In this document: one piece after another, positions 52,203 through 61,278 of the stretch
Layout of the letters: every line of letters begins with the position of its first letter
Numbering within the stretch: position 1 is the stretch's first letter
NCBI RefSeq assembly: GCF_000829455.1
Contig: NZ_JXAK01000039.1
Coordinates: 1 to 64,000, forward strand
Length of the DNA stretch: 64,000 nucleotides
Origin: Gordoniibacillus kamchatkensis
GTDB lineage: Bacteria; Bacillota; Bacilli; Paenibacillales; NBRC-103111
Reading direction: 5' to 3'
Translations under genes and position numbers: made by a program
Notes under the pieces: model-generated
The model's input: only the letters and a program-made list of their open reading frames with translations
What the model was told of the DNA's origin: nothing
Database searches by the model: none

Positions 52203-52622
52203 TTACATGTTTTTGAGCAAGTATTCCATTTGTTTCAAGCCTCTTTGGATCGATTTACGAACCGCCCGCTCATCGACATGTTCGGCTCTGGCAATATCGA
52301 CTTTGCTCATACCCAAGAAATAATGGGCATAGATCCTTCTGGCGGATTTCTCCGGCAACAGGTACATAGCTTCATAAAGTTGCTGCCGTGAAAGCTTGCG
52401 CTCGTAATACTCCTCCGGTGAAATCGAAAGAAATAAAACATGCTGCTCAATCCCATCGTTGCGATCAAGCGAATAATAGGCCCGATGGCGATATGTCCGC
52501 AGTCTGTATGCGCTTTCTTCTAATTCGAAACGGCGGATTTCATGGGCAACTTCTTCATCTACATCTACCCATACATCCGTCTTAAAAAAAGAATACAAAT
52601 CCCGCAAATTTATCTTTTTCAT
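52203..52622 (-). CDS. Sigma-70-like regulator of integrative element
   Basis: 139 residues. A sigma region-4 HTH at the end (LPEKSARRIYAHYFLGMSKV, DIARAEHVDERAVRKSIQRG) after a short DRNDGIEQ spacer. Such small sigma-like proteins are common in conjugative transposons. Start ATG 52622. It probably drives transfer or excision genes now lost. Confidence 0.82.
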   Translation of the reverse strand: MKKINLRDLYSFFKTDVWVDVDEEVAHEIRRFELEESAYRLRTYRHRAYYSLDRNDGIEQHVLFLSISPEEYYERKLSRQQLYEAMYLLPEKSARRIYAHYFLGMSKVDIARAEHVDERAVRKSIQRGLKQMEYLLKNM

Positions 52623-53230
52623 TCAAATCCCTCCATTTTGGTTTGTTGGCAAACCAAAACAGAGGGGGAGAGCGACAGCCAACACTCCCCGGCAAGCAGG
52701 AAGCACAACAAAAAAGACCTCGCCGCAGAGCGCGCCAACGCTCGATTGCGACCAGGCCTGATTGTAAAATTTGAATATAATCTTGCCAATTAATTCGCCG
52801 TTTGCAGTTATGAGCAATAGGGATACATCACCTTCACCCTCTTTCTCACCTGGCAACACCGTGCGAGAAACTATGCGGGCTATGATGTTTGGCGCTGCCC
52901 TATGCTTGGTTCAGCTTCTTGGCGTTCGGGATTTAGCCAACGCCTGCATTGACAAAATAAAATAGCGCCGTAATCCTTTCCGCTGGGTAGCAGGGAAAGA
53001 AACGACGCTTGATAAAGAGTGACCACAGAGTTTTCTTGTTGCTACTGCTGCACTGTCTGTCCACGTTATCATCATAGCACGAAATATGTGCATATCGTGT
53101 GCATACTTCGTGCAAAAAAAGGGCAAATCCGGTGCAGCATTTGGTGCATGTTCGATACAATTCTGGCGCTCCAATCCTTAAATTTGCATAACTGAGGCAA
53201 ATCTATGCACAATGCATCTTCTGAATTCAT
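52623..53230. other. 600-bp stretch without convincing gene
   Basis: Short frames on both strands lack ribosome sites and family features. I see no RNA motif. It may hold the control region of the conjugative-element genes. Confidence 0.4.
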
Positions 53231-53788
53231 TCAATCTGCTTGAGACGACTCCAAATCCAACAAAACTGCCCGATCTTTGATTTTCATATAGATTTTGTGT
53301 AAGATCCGCTTCCGATGATAGAAAAATGCGCGACGGGACAGTGCCAGGCGGCTCATGGCGTCTGAAAGCGCCAGATTATCCATATATCTCAACCGGACAA
53401 ACTTGCTTTCTTCCGGGTTGAGAGCCGAGAGAGCGTAGTCGATTAAACCGATTCTGGACAGCAACAATGGGATTTCATGTTCAGTGATTTGTATGCGTCG
53501 AATGAGCGTTTGCAATACCGTTTCCAGCTTTCTGCCTCTACTATGAGCCGCAACCATATGCAGGGTGCGTGTCAATTCCGGAATGTAAGTGAGTTCGGAT
53601 TGAACATACTTCAATCTTGCTTTCCAGTCCTTATAGGACTTCAGCCATGATTCAACTTTCTCGTAGGGAATGGGGACTATGTCGGCGACATCACAACTCC
53701 CTCCTTGCTGCGCATGCTTTCTTATAGTTTTCCGCCAGTTTGGACGGTCAATCGACCTCGTTGTACATTGTTCACTCTCCATTTCCAT
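53231..53788 (-). CDS. Sigma-70 region-4-like / ArpU-type regulator
   Basis: About 185 residues. The C-terminal half carries LNPEESKFVRLRYMDNLALS then DAMSRLALSRRAFFYHRKRI, a sigma-4/ArpU-like HTH as in mobile-element late regulators. The middle has a coiled-coil tendency. ATG 53788 has GAAGGG 9 nt upstream; another ATG lies at 53794. Confidence 0.72.
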   Translation of the reverse strand: MEMESEQCTTRSIDRPNWRKTIRKHAQQGGSCDVADIVPIPYEKVESWLKSYKDWKARLKYVQSELTYIPELTRTLHMVAAHSRGRKLETVLQTLIRRIQITEHEIPLLLSRIGLIDYALSALNPEESKFVRLRYMDNLALSDAMSRLALSRRAFFYHRKRILHKIYMKIKDRAVLLDLESSQAD

Positions 53789-54017
53789 CGTCATCTACCC
53801 TTCTTTTCTATTTCGCAGAAGTTGACAAGGTACTATTTTCACAACCTTCGCTACTTTTTTACGACTCTCACCTCCGGTAAAATTCTCCTAAGAATATCCA
53901 TCTGCACCTATCATTTTACCTATAAAGTGATTAAATATGGAGGGTGATTTTTTCATCACGCTATCATTTCTAAAATTGTCGAATAAACGCAAAATGCCTC
54001 GAATCGAGTGTGAATCG

Positions 54018-54731
54018 CTAGCACGTGATCCGATTTTGCCGATCGTACAAGCCTCTTCGTTTCGCTTTTTCCGCTGCTTCATGAACGGAACAAACGTTGA
54101 ATTTTCGATTGATATTACGAACGTGCGACTTCATGGTATTAGCTGTGACGCCTAGCAACTCTCTAATCATCGGCTGTCTATAGCCCCAACCGATCAACTG
54201 CAAGATCTCTTTTTCAGTGGGCGTCAGCATTCGATGTAATTCCTTCCGCTTAACAAGCCCAATTTCATTACGGATAATGGATGCAACATCGGCATGAAGA
54301 GAAGATTGCCCTCGATAGGCTTCCCTTACGGCATTTGCGACATCCGCATAGTTGATCTTGGTAATATAATTGATCGCCCCGGCTAGCACAGCTTCCACAA
54401 TGATTTCAGGCTCATAGAGGGAGGTCAAGATAATGATTGGCATCGTTTTAATTTTCAGAACTTCGGAAATTGTATGGAGTCCATCCTGTTGCGATGAATT
54501 TAATACCAGATCAAGGATCATTTCGTCTAAATCCAATTGCGCGCTGGCTCGAATGGCTGATTCCTTATCTGTTGCAATATGAAATATATTCATATCCGGC
54601 TCTGTATTGATCAGCCCCGCCGTCCGTTGTTGCCAAATGGGGTCGCTGTCCACCAGCAATACTTGTATCCTGCCTTCTTTCCAACGAACGACTTCATCAA
54701 CTTCTACGGCATAACTTGCACGCTCCTCCAT
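54018..54731 (-). CDS. LuxR/NarL-type response regulator under c-di-GMP riboswitch
   Basis: 237 residues. Receiver-like domain (IQVLLVDSDPIWQQ, phospho-Asp in LDEMILDLVLNSS, IIILTSL, INYITKINYADV), then LuxR HTH (LTPTEKEILQLIGWGYRQPM, ANTMKSHVRNINRKFNV). The first acidic pocket reads DSD. ATG 54731 follows GAGGTGATG; a frame running up to 54845 crosses the riboswitch and is not coding. No kinase gene adjoins it. Its level should follow c-di-GMP through the leader. Confidence 0.88.
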   Translation of the reverse strand: MEERASYAVEVDEVVRWKEGRIQVLLVDSDPIWQQRTAGLINTEPDMNIFHIATDKESAIRASAQLDLDEMILDLVLNSSQQDGLHTISEVLKIKTMPIIILTSLYEPEIIVEAVLAGAINYITKINYADVANAVREAYRGQSSLHADVASIIRNEIGLVKRKELHRMLTPTEKEILQLIGWGYRQPMIRELLGVTANTMKSHVRNINRKFNVCSVHEAAEKAKRRGLYDRQNRITC

Positions 54732-54758
54732 CTTTTCATCACCTCGTTGATTGTTCTG

Positions 54759-54895
54759 GAAAAACGAAAAGACACGTACCCTCGAAAGGCCGTGCCTTTT
54801 AACTGACAACATAAGAGAGGGTAACCCGGCGATCATTGCACGCATGCAGAAGACCCGTGGCTTTGCGTCCCAGTCTTTCGAACTGGTTTGCCATT
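54759..54895 (-). promoter_or_regulatory. Class I c-di-GMP riboswitch (GEMM) with terminator
   Basis: Read on the minus strand: GGCAAACC (54892-54885), P2 CCAGTTC-GAAA-GACTGG, GGGACGCAAAGCC, then GCCGGGTTACC (ending 54820), the conserved core of GEMM-I. Downstream AAAAG-CACG and CGTG-CTTTT form a terminator stem followed by CGTTTTT (to 54759). The leader ends 28 nt before the response-regulator start. Confidence 0.92.
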
Positions 54896-55094
54896 TTCCT
54901 GTCGGAACTTGTACGTCATTTGTTATAATGCCCCATGTCCATTGTTGTCCTTTTCGTCACCTCGAAGCATACTCTGGAACTCGCAGGGTACGAATGAAGA
55001 TGCCTTGGGGCATCTCCCTTACATCTCAGTCATCTTTTGAATCACCCTTAACTGCTTTCGTTCTTGTAACCTTAGCAGCATGATCACCGCTTCC

Positions 55095-55740
55095 GCCCGA
55101 GTGGCCGTATGGTCCGGAACGAATTTGCTACCGTCGCGGCCGCGAGCGCCGTGCGGCCCCGCTTGCGAAAAAGCCGGTACATGCAACGCAGCGAACGGAT
55201 ATACTTCGCTTTGATTGCCTCCTGCTTGCTACAGCCCAGCTATAATCGCAGCCCTCCATATATTCGCCTTTGTACAAACCGTTGATCTTGTCGTACACCC
55301 GTTCATCCGGTTCCTCCGCCGACAAAATGTCGTCCAGCATCCCCTCGAATGTCGTCACATCGGCAACCCGCCCCATCCAGCCGGATCGCGAACCCGTTTT
55401 CGGCTTTGTCTACGCTGATGGGCACGTCATGCTCCTGCAAACTTCTCCGCAAGTAAGACAGGCAAGTATACAAATTTCGCCTTTTTCACATCGTACCCCG
55501 GCCAAATCGACTCAATGATGAGCGAGGTATCCGCAGGCGTCCCTTCGTGAGGGAGTTTCCTCGCCGCCTCCATGCCCGTCATGCCCGGCATATGAATTAT
55601 CCAGGAAAACGGCGTCCACAGGCGTATTGCCCGAAGCGGATTCACAAACCTTCCGACAACTTCGAAATCCCCAATTTGACCGTTTCCAACAGATTGAGCG
55701 CATCTTCTTTCATCATCCGCGAGCTACACACGAATCATTG
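55095..55740 (-). pseudogene. Response regulator with BTAD domain, decayed
   Basis: Pieces across frames: MIRV-stop-LADDERR at the start, IHMPGMTGMEAARKLP (receiver), then VTTFEGMLDDILSAEEPDER and INGLYKGEYMEGCDYSWA, as in regulators with a bacterial transcriptional activator domain common in Paenibacillus. Several stops and frameshifts. Not functional. Confidence 0.68.
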
Positions 55741-56010
55741 GGCTTTCCTCCTTTGGATGCCTTATGGAAAGACACCTGTAACACACAGTAATAAACTATC
55801 CATTCCTATACAATACTGGACAACCATGGACACACTACGGACATATTCGACAGAAAATGTCCAATTCCTTGCCTTTCGTCAGCTTCCCCTATGAACGTCG
55901 TCGTCAGCTCTCGCTGTCGATCGACTGAATCAAAAGGCTCTACGTCTATTCAGGCACGATGTTTTCGCAAGGGGGAAATGGGATAACATAAGAAGAGGTT
56001 CCTTCGGAAA

Positions 56011-57099
56011 GTGGTGACAACTATCGCATCGGTCAATCATAAAATATCGTTGCTGCAAGGATATATGCTGATCCTGATGGCGATCGGCATTCTGAATCAC
56101 GTCATTATTATCCCGCTTCTGCTGACTGCTTCCCAAAGAGATGCCTGGATATCCGTTTTAGCCGTATTGGCAGTATCGCCAGTCTGGATCGCCTGTTTAT
56201 CTTATATTCTCAAAAACATGAACGGGACGCCGGTCAAAACCTGGTTGTATCGTCATTTCGGCAAACTGCCTGCAACCGGTATGCTCGTTTTTTTCACGAT
56301 ATATATGTTCGTAATGGGCGCCATTTCGCTAAAAGACACCATCACATGGACGATTGCCTCCTATTTGCCGCAGACGCCGGCTTTGGCGTTAGTACTTGCG
56401 GGAGTCGGATGCAATCTATTGGCGGCATATGCCGGGTTGCGCGTGATTGCAATCGTCACCGGCATTTTGCTCCCGGTTGTGATCGTGCTCGGCGATTTTG
56501 TGATGACAGCCAACTACAAGTATAAGGATTACAGCCTGCTGTTTCCGGTCTTCGAGTTCGGGTGGGAGCCTGTATGGAAAGGCGCATTATATGCGGCTGG
56601 GGGGCTTTTGGAGATCATCTGCATCCTTTTTTATCAGGAGCATTTATCCAAACGTCCTCGCTTCGGCACTCTCATGCTGGTGAATGTGCTGCTTGCCGGA
56701 TTGATTCTGGGACCGCTGATGGGTGCCATCGCCGTGTTTGGACCTGCTGAGGCGGCAAATCAACGCTACCCTGCATACGAGCAATGGCGTTTGGTTCAAC
56801 TCGGGCAATATATTTCGCACCTTGATTTCTTCTCCATCTACCAGTGGCTTTCCGGCACGTTTGTTCGCGTCTCGCTGGCCCTGTTTCTTATGGTTGACAT
56901 TTGGAAACCGGGCAAGCGATTGCCGTGGCTCATCCTATACGGCGCGCTGATGATCGTTGTCGTTGTGCTGCCCGTGAGTGATGCACGGTTCCTCGATTTT
57001 CTTGGGAGCGTGTTTTTCCCGGCGTCTGTTTACTCTGCTTTGGGCTTGACGGCATTGTTTGTCGCGAAAATCTGGATTTCCAACAGAATGAGGAGGTGA
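56011..57099 (+). CDS. gerAB: GerAB-family spore germinant receptor permease subunit
   Basis: 362 residues, ten TM helices of the GerAB/APC-like family (QGYMLILMAIGILNHVIIIP, LLEIICILFYQEHLSK, FDFLGSVFFPASVYSALG-type ending). It forms the B subunit of a Ger receptor in the spore inner membrane. GTG start (two in a row) with a distant AAGAGG. First gene of gerAB-AA-AC, an order in which AB leads. Confidence 0.92.
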   Translation: MVTTIASVNHKISLLQGYMLILMAIGILNHVIIIPLLLTASQRDAWISVLAVLAVSPVWIACLSYILKNMNGTPVKTWLYRHFGKLPATGMLVFFTIYMFVMGAISLKDTITWTIASYLPQTPALALVLAGVGCNLLAAYAGLRVIAIVTGILLPVVIVLGDFVMTANYKYKDYSLLFPVFEFGWEPVWKGALYAAGGLLEIICILFYQEHLSKRPRFGTLMLVNVLLAGLILGPLMGAIAVFGPAEAANQRYPAYEQWRLVQLGQYISHLDFFSIYQWLSGTFVRVSLALFLMVDIWKPGKRLPWLILYGALMIVVVVLPVSDARFLDFLGSVFFPASVYSALGLTALFVAKIWISNRMRR

Positions 57100-57105
57100 A
57101 TTCCC

Positions 57106-58656
57106 ATGTTCAAAAGGGGGTTGAGGCCGTTTGTTTTCAAAAAATCTGTCGCCGACTCTTTTCAACCATCCCCTTCAACTTCCGAACGGCCAGCCGTTGA
57201 ACTGGCCGATGCTTCAGTTATTTTAAATTTGTTCAATCGTTGCGCCGATGTCAAGCATCATACTTACACCTTGAACGCACTGGAGGAACGTTCAACCGTA
57301 CTATTCGTCTTCTGCGAAGGGATGAGCGATAGCCAACATATGATTCATGAGGTGGTGCTTCCCCGTTTGCAACGTTTTTATGAGACATACGGCTTTACGG
57401 ACGCGGGCATGCTTCAAACGGCGAGTCAGCTTCAACTGGAACGTCTGCCGGATGATAATTGGCAACGGAAAGCAACACAACAGGTGTTTGAAGGCAAATT
57501 GCTCATGTATATTCCTGCGCTTCAGATCATCTGTTCCGTTGATATTGCCAAGCTTCCGGCGAGAAAACCGGAAGAATCAAATGTCGAAGTCTCCGTTCGG
57601 GGAGCCAAGGATTGTTTTGTGGAAGAGTTGGCCACCAATGCCGCGCTCATCCGCAAACGGCTTAAATCGCCTTCGTTAGCCTATGAGCAAATGGTGCTTG
57701 GCGAACGTACGCAAACCCGGATCGGATTGATGTATATGTACGATATCGCCGATCCAAAGGTCATACAGGAGGTGAAACAGCGCCTGCAGAAGATAACGAT
57801 AGACGGAGTATTCAGCGCTACGGAACTTGAAGAAATGATTGAACCGACATGGGCGTTATTTCCCCTTATGGCGTATACCGGAAGACCCGACTTTACCGTC
57901 AACTGCTTGACGAACGGGCGATTTGTTATATTGGTGGACGGAACGCCGGCGGCATTAATTGGCCCGGCTAACTTAATGCTCCTGATCAAAACGCCGGAAG
58001 ACATTCATTTTACAGCGTTATCCTCAACGTTCGGACAAATGTTGCGGTTGTTAGGTTTATTCGTGTCGCTCATGCTTCCCGCATTTTGGCTCTGCCTGCT
58101 TTCTTATCATCAAGACCAGCTTCCATTTTACTTGCTGGCGACGCTGACCGTGAATCGTCTCGGGATCCCCTTATCCACCGGTCTGGAGATGTTTCTTGCG
58201 CTCATTTTTCTTGAAATGTTGCGCGAGGCCGGCGTTCACCTTCCTTCCTCTATCGGTTCGACACTTACCGTTGTAGGAGGCTTAATCTTGGGCGATGCAG
58301 CCATTCGAGCCGGAATTTTGTCGCCCGGAATCGTGATCATCGGCGCGATCACGCATGTATTCGGCGCAACACTTACCAATCAGGCGTTAGGAGGTGCGGT
58401 GAGCATACTGAGAATCATACTGTTTATATTTTCTTGCATATTCGGTTTATACGGTTTTTTTCTCGGCGTATTTTTGTTGCTGGTTTTGCTGGCGTCTCTT
58501 CAGTCTTTCGGGGTTCCGTATCTGGCCCCGATGTCTCCTCCGTTTTTTAAAGATTTACCGCATGCTTTGTTTCGGTTGCCATTAGCGTGGAAGAGAAAGC
58601 GTCCGGAGATGCTTCATACGATTGACGATACAAACCGGGGAGAACAATCAAAATGA
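57106..58656 (+). CDS. gerAA: GerAA-family spore germinant receptor subunit A
   Basis: 516 residues: N-terminal hydrophilic domain (STVLFVFCEGMSDSQHMIHE, VSVRGAKDCFVEELATNAAL) and C-terminal membrane domain (AEDIHFTALSSTF-type motif, GIPLSTGLEMFLALIFLEML, VGGLILGDAAIRAGILSPGI, FGVPYLAPMSP). It follows gerAB by 6 nt and overlaps gerAC by 4 nt. Confidence 0.94.
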   Translation: MFKRGLRPFVFKKSVADSFQPSPSTSERPAVELADASVILNLFNRCADVKHHTYTLNALEERSTVLFVFCEGMSDSQHMIHEVVLPRLQRFYETYGFTDAGMLQTASQLQLERLPDDNWQRKATQQVFEGKLLMYIPALQIICSVDIAKLPARKPEESNVEVSVRGAKDCFVEELATNAALIRKRLKSPSLAYEQMVLGERTQTRIGLMYMYDIADPKVIQEVKQRLQKITIDGVFSATELEEMIEPTWALFPLMAYTGRPDFTVNCLTNGRFVILVDGTPAALIGPANLMLLIKTPEDIHFTALSSTFGQMLRLLGLFVSLMLPAFWLCLLSYHQDQLPFYLLATLTVNRLGIPLSTGLEMFLALIFLEMLREAGVHLPSSIGSTLTVVGGLILGDAAIRAGILSPGIVIIGAITHVFGATLTNQALGGAVSILRIILFIFSCIFGLYGFFLGVFLLLVLLASLQSFGVPYLAPMSPPFFKDLPHALFRLPLAWKRKRPEMLHTIDDTNRGEQSK

Positions 58657-59806
58657 AAGGCATGAAAATAACAGGAATCTTGATTGCTTTACTCGTCATC
58701 ACGACCGGTTGCTGGAATATTAAGGAAATTCAAAATATTAGTTATGCAACCGCCATCGGGTTCGATTATCGTGACGGAAAGTACATTGTGTATTTGCAAC
58801 TTATTGATTTTTCCAGCGTCGCCAAGTTGGAAGGACAACAAAAATCGAGGGAAGCACCTGTATGGGTCGGTAAAGGAACAGGCGCATCGTTTACGGAGCT
58901 GCAAACAATTTATATGAGACGTCGCAACAAAGAGTGTTTTGGGGTCATGTTTCCACGCTCGTGTTCAACGAACACATTCTGAAACAGAATAAATTTCAAG
59001 ATGTATTGGATTTGCTGAACCGTTACAGGGAAATCCGCTATTTGGTTTGGGTTTTCAGTACCAAAGAATCGATTGAAGATATTTTCAACTCAACTCCGTT
59101 CTTTAATGAGTCTCCGATGATGTCCATTTTGCACAATCCGGAGGACCAGTATCGGCAACGATCGATCATTTCACCGATCAGGTTGTATCAATTTGTCATG
59201 ACGCTGAAAGAAGATTCGCGGATGAGTTACCTGCCTGCTCTACGGATTGAGAAAAATCAGTGGGAAGTAAGCAGAAAAACGCATCCGTTGTTAGAATATG
59301 CAGGTATAACCGTGTTTTGGAACAATCGGTACCATGGAGAATTGGATCCGGACGATTTGCAAGGATTGCCTTGGATGCATAAAAAGACGGTTCGCGTGCC
59401 GCTTTCTCTCGAACGTGAAAAATCGTTAGCGGCTGTATTGGTCATGGAGAAGCCAAAAGTGCGCATCAAGCCGTCTGTTCAAGATCTTCGCGTTTATTTT
59501 GACGTCGAGCTAACGGTAAAGGCAGGCATTAACGAATTGCATCAGGAAATGTCCGAGAAAGAATTGATCGACCTGGCCGAACGAAAGATTGAAGAACAAA
59601 TTCGCCATACTTACCGGAAAGGCTTTGAGCGGAAGGTTGATGTTTATAATCTGGGCGAGTCGTTGTTTCGACGCTATCCCTCGGTATGGCACCGGATCGA
59701 AGACGAAAATCATTTTGTGCTGCATGAGGATTCTTTACGAAACATACGAATCCATGTTCAACTGACCAATACGGGAAGGTACAAGTTAAAGCCCAGCCAA
59801 ACCTAG
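58653..59806 (+). pseudogene. gerAC: GerAC-family lipoprotein subunit, frameshifted
   Basis: Lipoprotein signal LIALLVITTGCWNIKEIQNI, then GFDYRDGKYIVYLQLIDFSS. The frame breaks at 58911-58915: family proteins read TIYETSQQRxFWGH, and here an extra AT turns TAT GAG ACG into TAT ATG AGA CG. From there the other frame continues QQRVFWGHVSTLVFNEHIL to the normal end. Deleting two bases gives a full-length protein of about 384 residues. Loss of C normally disables a Ger receptor. Confidence 0.86.
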
Positions 59807-59985
59807 ATGATGAATCTAAAGAAATTCCGATGTTCAAATCATGGATTCGCGGCGCGATTGATGCATCCGATCATTCGCGCTTCCACGTCGGCAGCAATGC
59901 CGTAACCATTTTCAACTTCATTGAAGATACTCCGGAATACAAGAATATAATACGTCCATCAAGCATTCTTTCTGAAGACAACCTC

Positions 59986-60300
59986 CTATTCCATTTCGGA
60001 CAATTTCGTATCGGATTCCATCCATAGCAGTTCCTTGAACAAAAAAGCAACAAACTCTTCTTCAAGTCCCATGTTCCAAGCTGTCGCTATACATTCGAGC
60101 AGTTGCTCCTTGCTAAGCAGCCTCGTGGCAACCCTCCCCCTTATTTCTCGCATTCCATTCTCAGTCTGTTGACTTACGTTTTCCAATAATCGAGTCAGTC
60201 TTGTAATCTCCTTAGAAAGCTGGACCACTTGATTATGGCTCAAGCCGATTTCCTGCCGTTTCCCAAACAATACAGTCTGCGCAGCGATCATGACATGATG
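59986..60300 (-). CDS. Predicted Spo0E-like / Sda-like fusion protein
   Basis: 104 residues. The N-terminal part (about 14-45, GKRQEIGLSHNQVVQLSKEI then TRLTRLL) resembles Spo0E-type Spo0A~P phosphatases, though the SQELD signature reads SKEIT. The C-terminal part (about 61-95, LLSKEQLLECIATAWNMGLE then EEFVAFLFKELLWM) lines up with Sda, the inhibitor of sporulation kinases (LSDELLxxSYxxAxxxxLxxxFIxxLxxEI pattern). ATG 60300 follows AAGGAG at 8 nt. It would act at two points of the phosphorelay. Domain calls rest on motif comparison only. Confidence 0.6.
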   Translation of the reverse strand, partial: HHVMIAAQTVLFGKRQEIGLSHNQVVQLSKEITRLTRLLENVSQQTENGMREIRGRVATRLLSKEQLLECIATAWNMGLEEEFVAFLFKELLWMESDTKLSEME

Positions 60301-60488
60301 CATGACTTCTGACTCCTTTTTATCGAATATTGGCTTAAAGGAATTTGTGACAAAATAAACTCCGTGGAAAATTATATCGCAAAGATTTTCAAGGTACAAT
60401 CAATTGAATAGACTGTAGTTTAAGAGTACTCCATCCCTCTAACCGCTTTGACTACACTTTACTATAGAGAGGGGTTGTAAAAGACGAC

Positions 60489-60834
60489 ATGGCTACTTTT
60501 GCGCAAATCGTTGGAGCAAAAATTCGCTTACACCGCATGGAGCACAACTTGACGCAAGAACAACTAGCCGAAACGATCGGCATGGCCGCGACATATCTTG
60601 GACAGATTGAACGCGGCGAAAAAAAACGTCAAACTTCAAACGATTGAAAAAATTGCTTTGGCATTACATATGAGCGTATTCGATTTATTCAGTGACGAGA
60701 AAGAGGCCAATCTGCAACAAAAAAAATGGTTATGGGCCAGCATTCTCTTATTGCTCAAACACAACGATGCTAAACAGCGACAAGCGTATCGTATTTTACG
60801 GGAACTGTTGGAACCGGCAACCGAAGATTTGTAG
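60489..60834 (+). pseudogene. XRE-family regulator, frameshifted in poly-A
   Basis: The HTH begins AQIVGAKIRLHRMEHNLTQE then QLAETIGMAATYLGQIERGE. An A8 run (60619-60626) then breaks the frame; seven A would give GEKNVKLQTIEKIALALHMS and run to the end at 60834 (114 residues). The second half has an internal start but no HTH. Homopolymer error is possible. Confidence 0.75.
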
Positions 60835-61125
60835 AGAAGTGATTCAAGCTATGAAAATGCAAGCGTTTGGGACGATCAGGACCAACCGCTTACTTGCTTA
60901 TCTACCGCGATTCTCTATGATAAATGGCAAATGAGGTCTTTACCGATCTTCGGATAAATACGGTTCCTTAGGAACACCTGTTTGGAAGGAGTTGGCGCTT
61001 TTTGCGCGAATTATTGGGTATAAAGAAGGATTTTGTCGTAAATGATCTAACTTTATTCAAAAAGGGGGGATCTATTTGTAGGTCCTCAGGCTGATCCCTT
61101 TCTTTCAGGATCATAAAAAACGAAA
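60835..61125. other. Leader region before c-di-GMP riboswitch
   Basis: No gene. Small hairpins (GGCGC-TTTTT-GCGCG near 60985-61003; GATCC/GGATC near 61093-61112) lie ahead of the riboswitch. I see no promoter I would defend. Confidence 0.4.
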
Positions 61126-61252
61126 CGGCAAACCCATTGAAAAATGGGGGCGCAAAACTTCAGGCCTAAGGATGATATCTATGGTAGCTGGGTTGCCGAA
61201 ATGATGCTTCCGAGTTCAAAGCTGCCCCAAATCGGGGTGGCTTCTTATTTTG
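61126..61252 (+). promoter_or_regulatory. Class I c-di-GMP riboswitch (GEMM) with terminator
   Basis: GGCAAACC (61127-61134), P2 CCCATT-GAAA-AATGGGG, GCGCAAA, GGCCTAA, and the closing GGTAGCTGGGTTGCC (ending near 61197) form the GEMM-I core. A terminator, AAGC-GCCCC / GGGG-GGCTT (61219-61243) then TTATTTT, follows. It precedes the EAL gene start by 27 nt. Confidence 0.94.
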
Positions 61253-61278
61253 ATTCTCCAGCAAAGGGAGTAGCCTCG

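Noticed and set aside
52623-52965. Short frames on both strands beyond the sigma-like gene
   Set aside because: Overlapping, low-quality frames with no RBS or homology that I can defend.
54732-54845. Extended N terminus of the LuxR-type regulator
   Set aside because: The stretch overlaps the riboswitch and its terminator and has no homology.
61144-61278. N-terminal 45 residues of the EAL protein from ATG 61144
   Set aside because: The DNA is a c-di-GMP riboswitch and terminator; the first ATG with an RBS is 61279.
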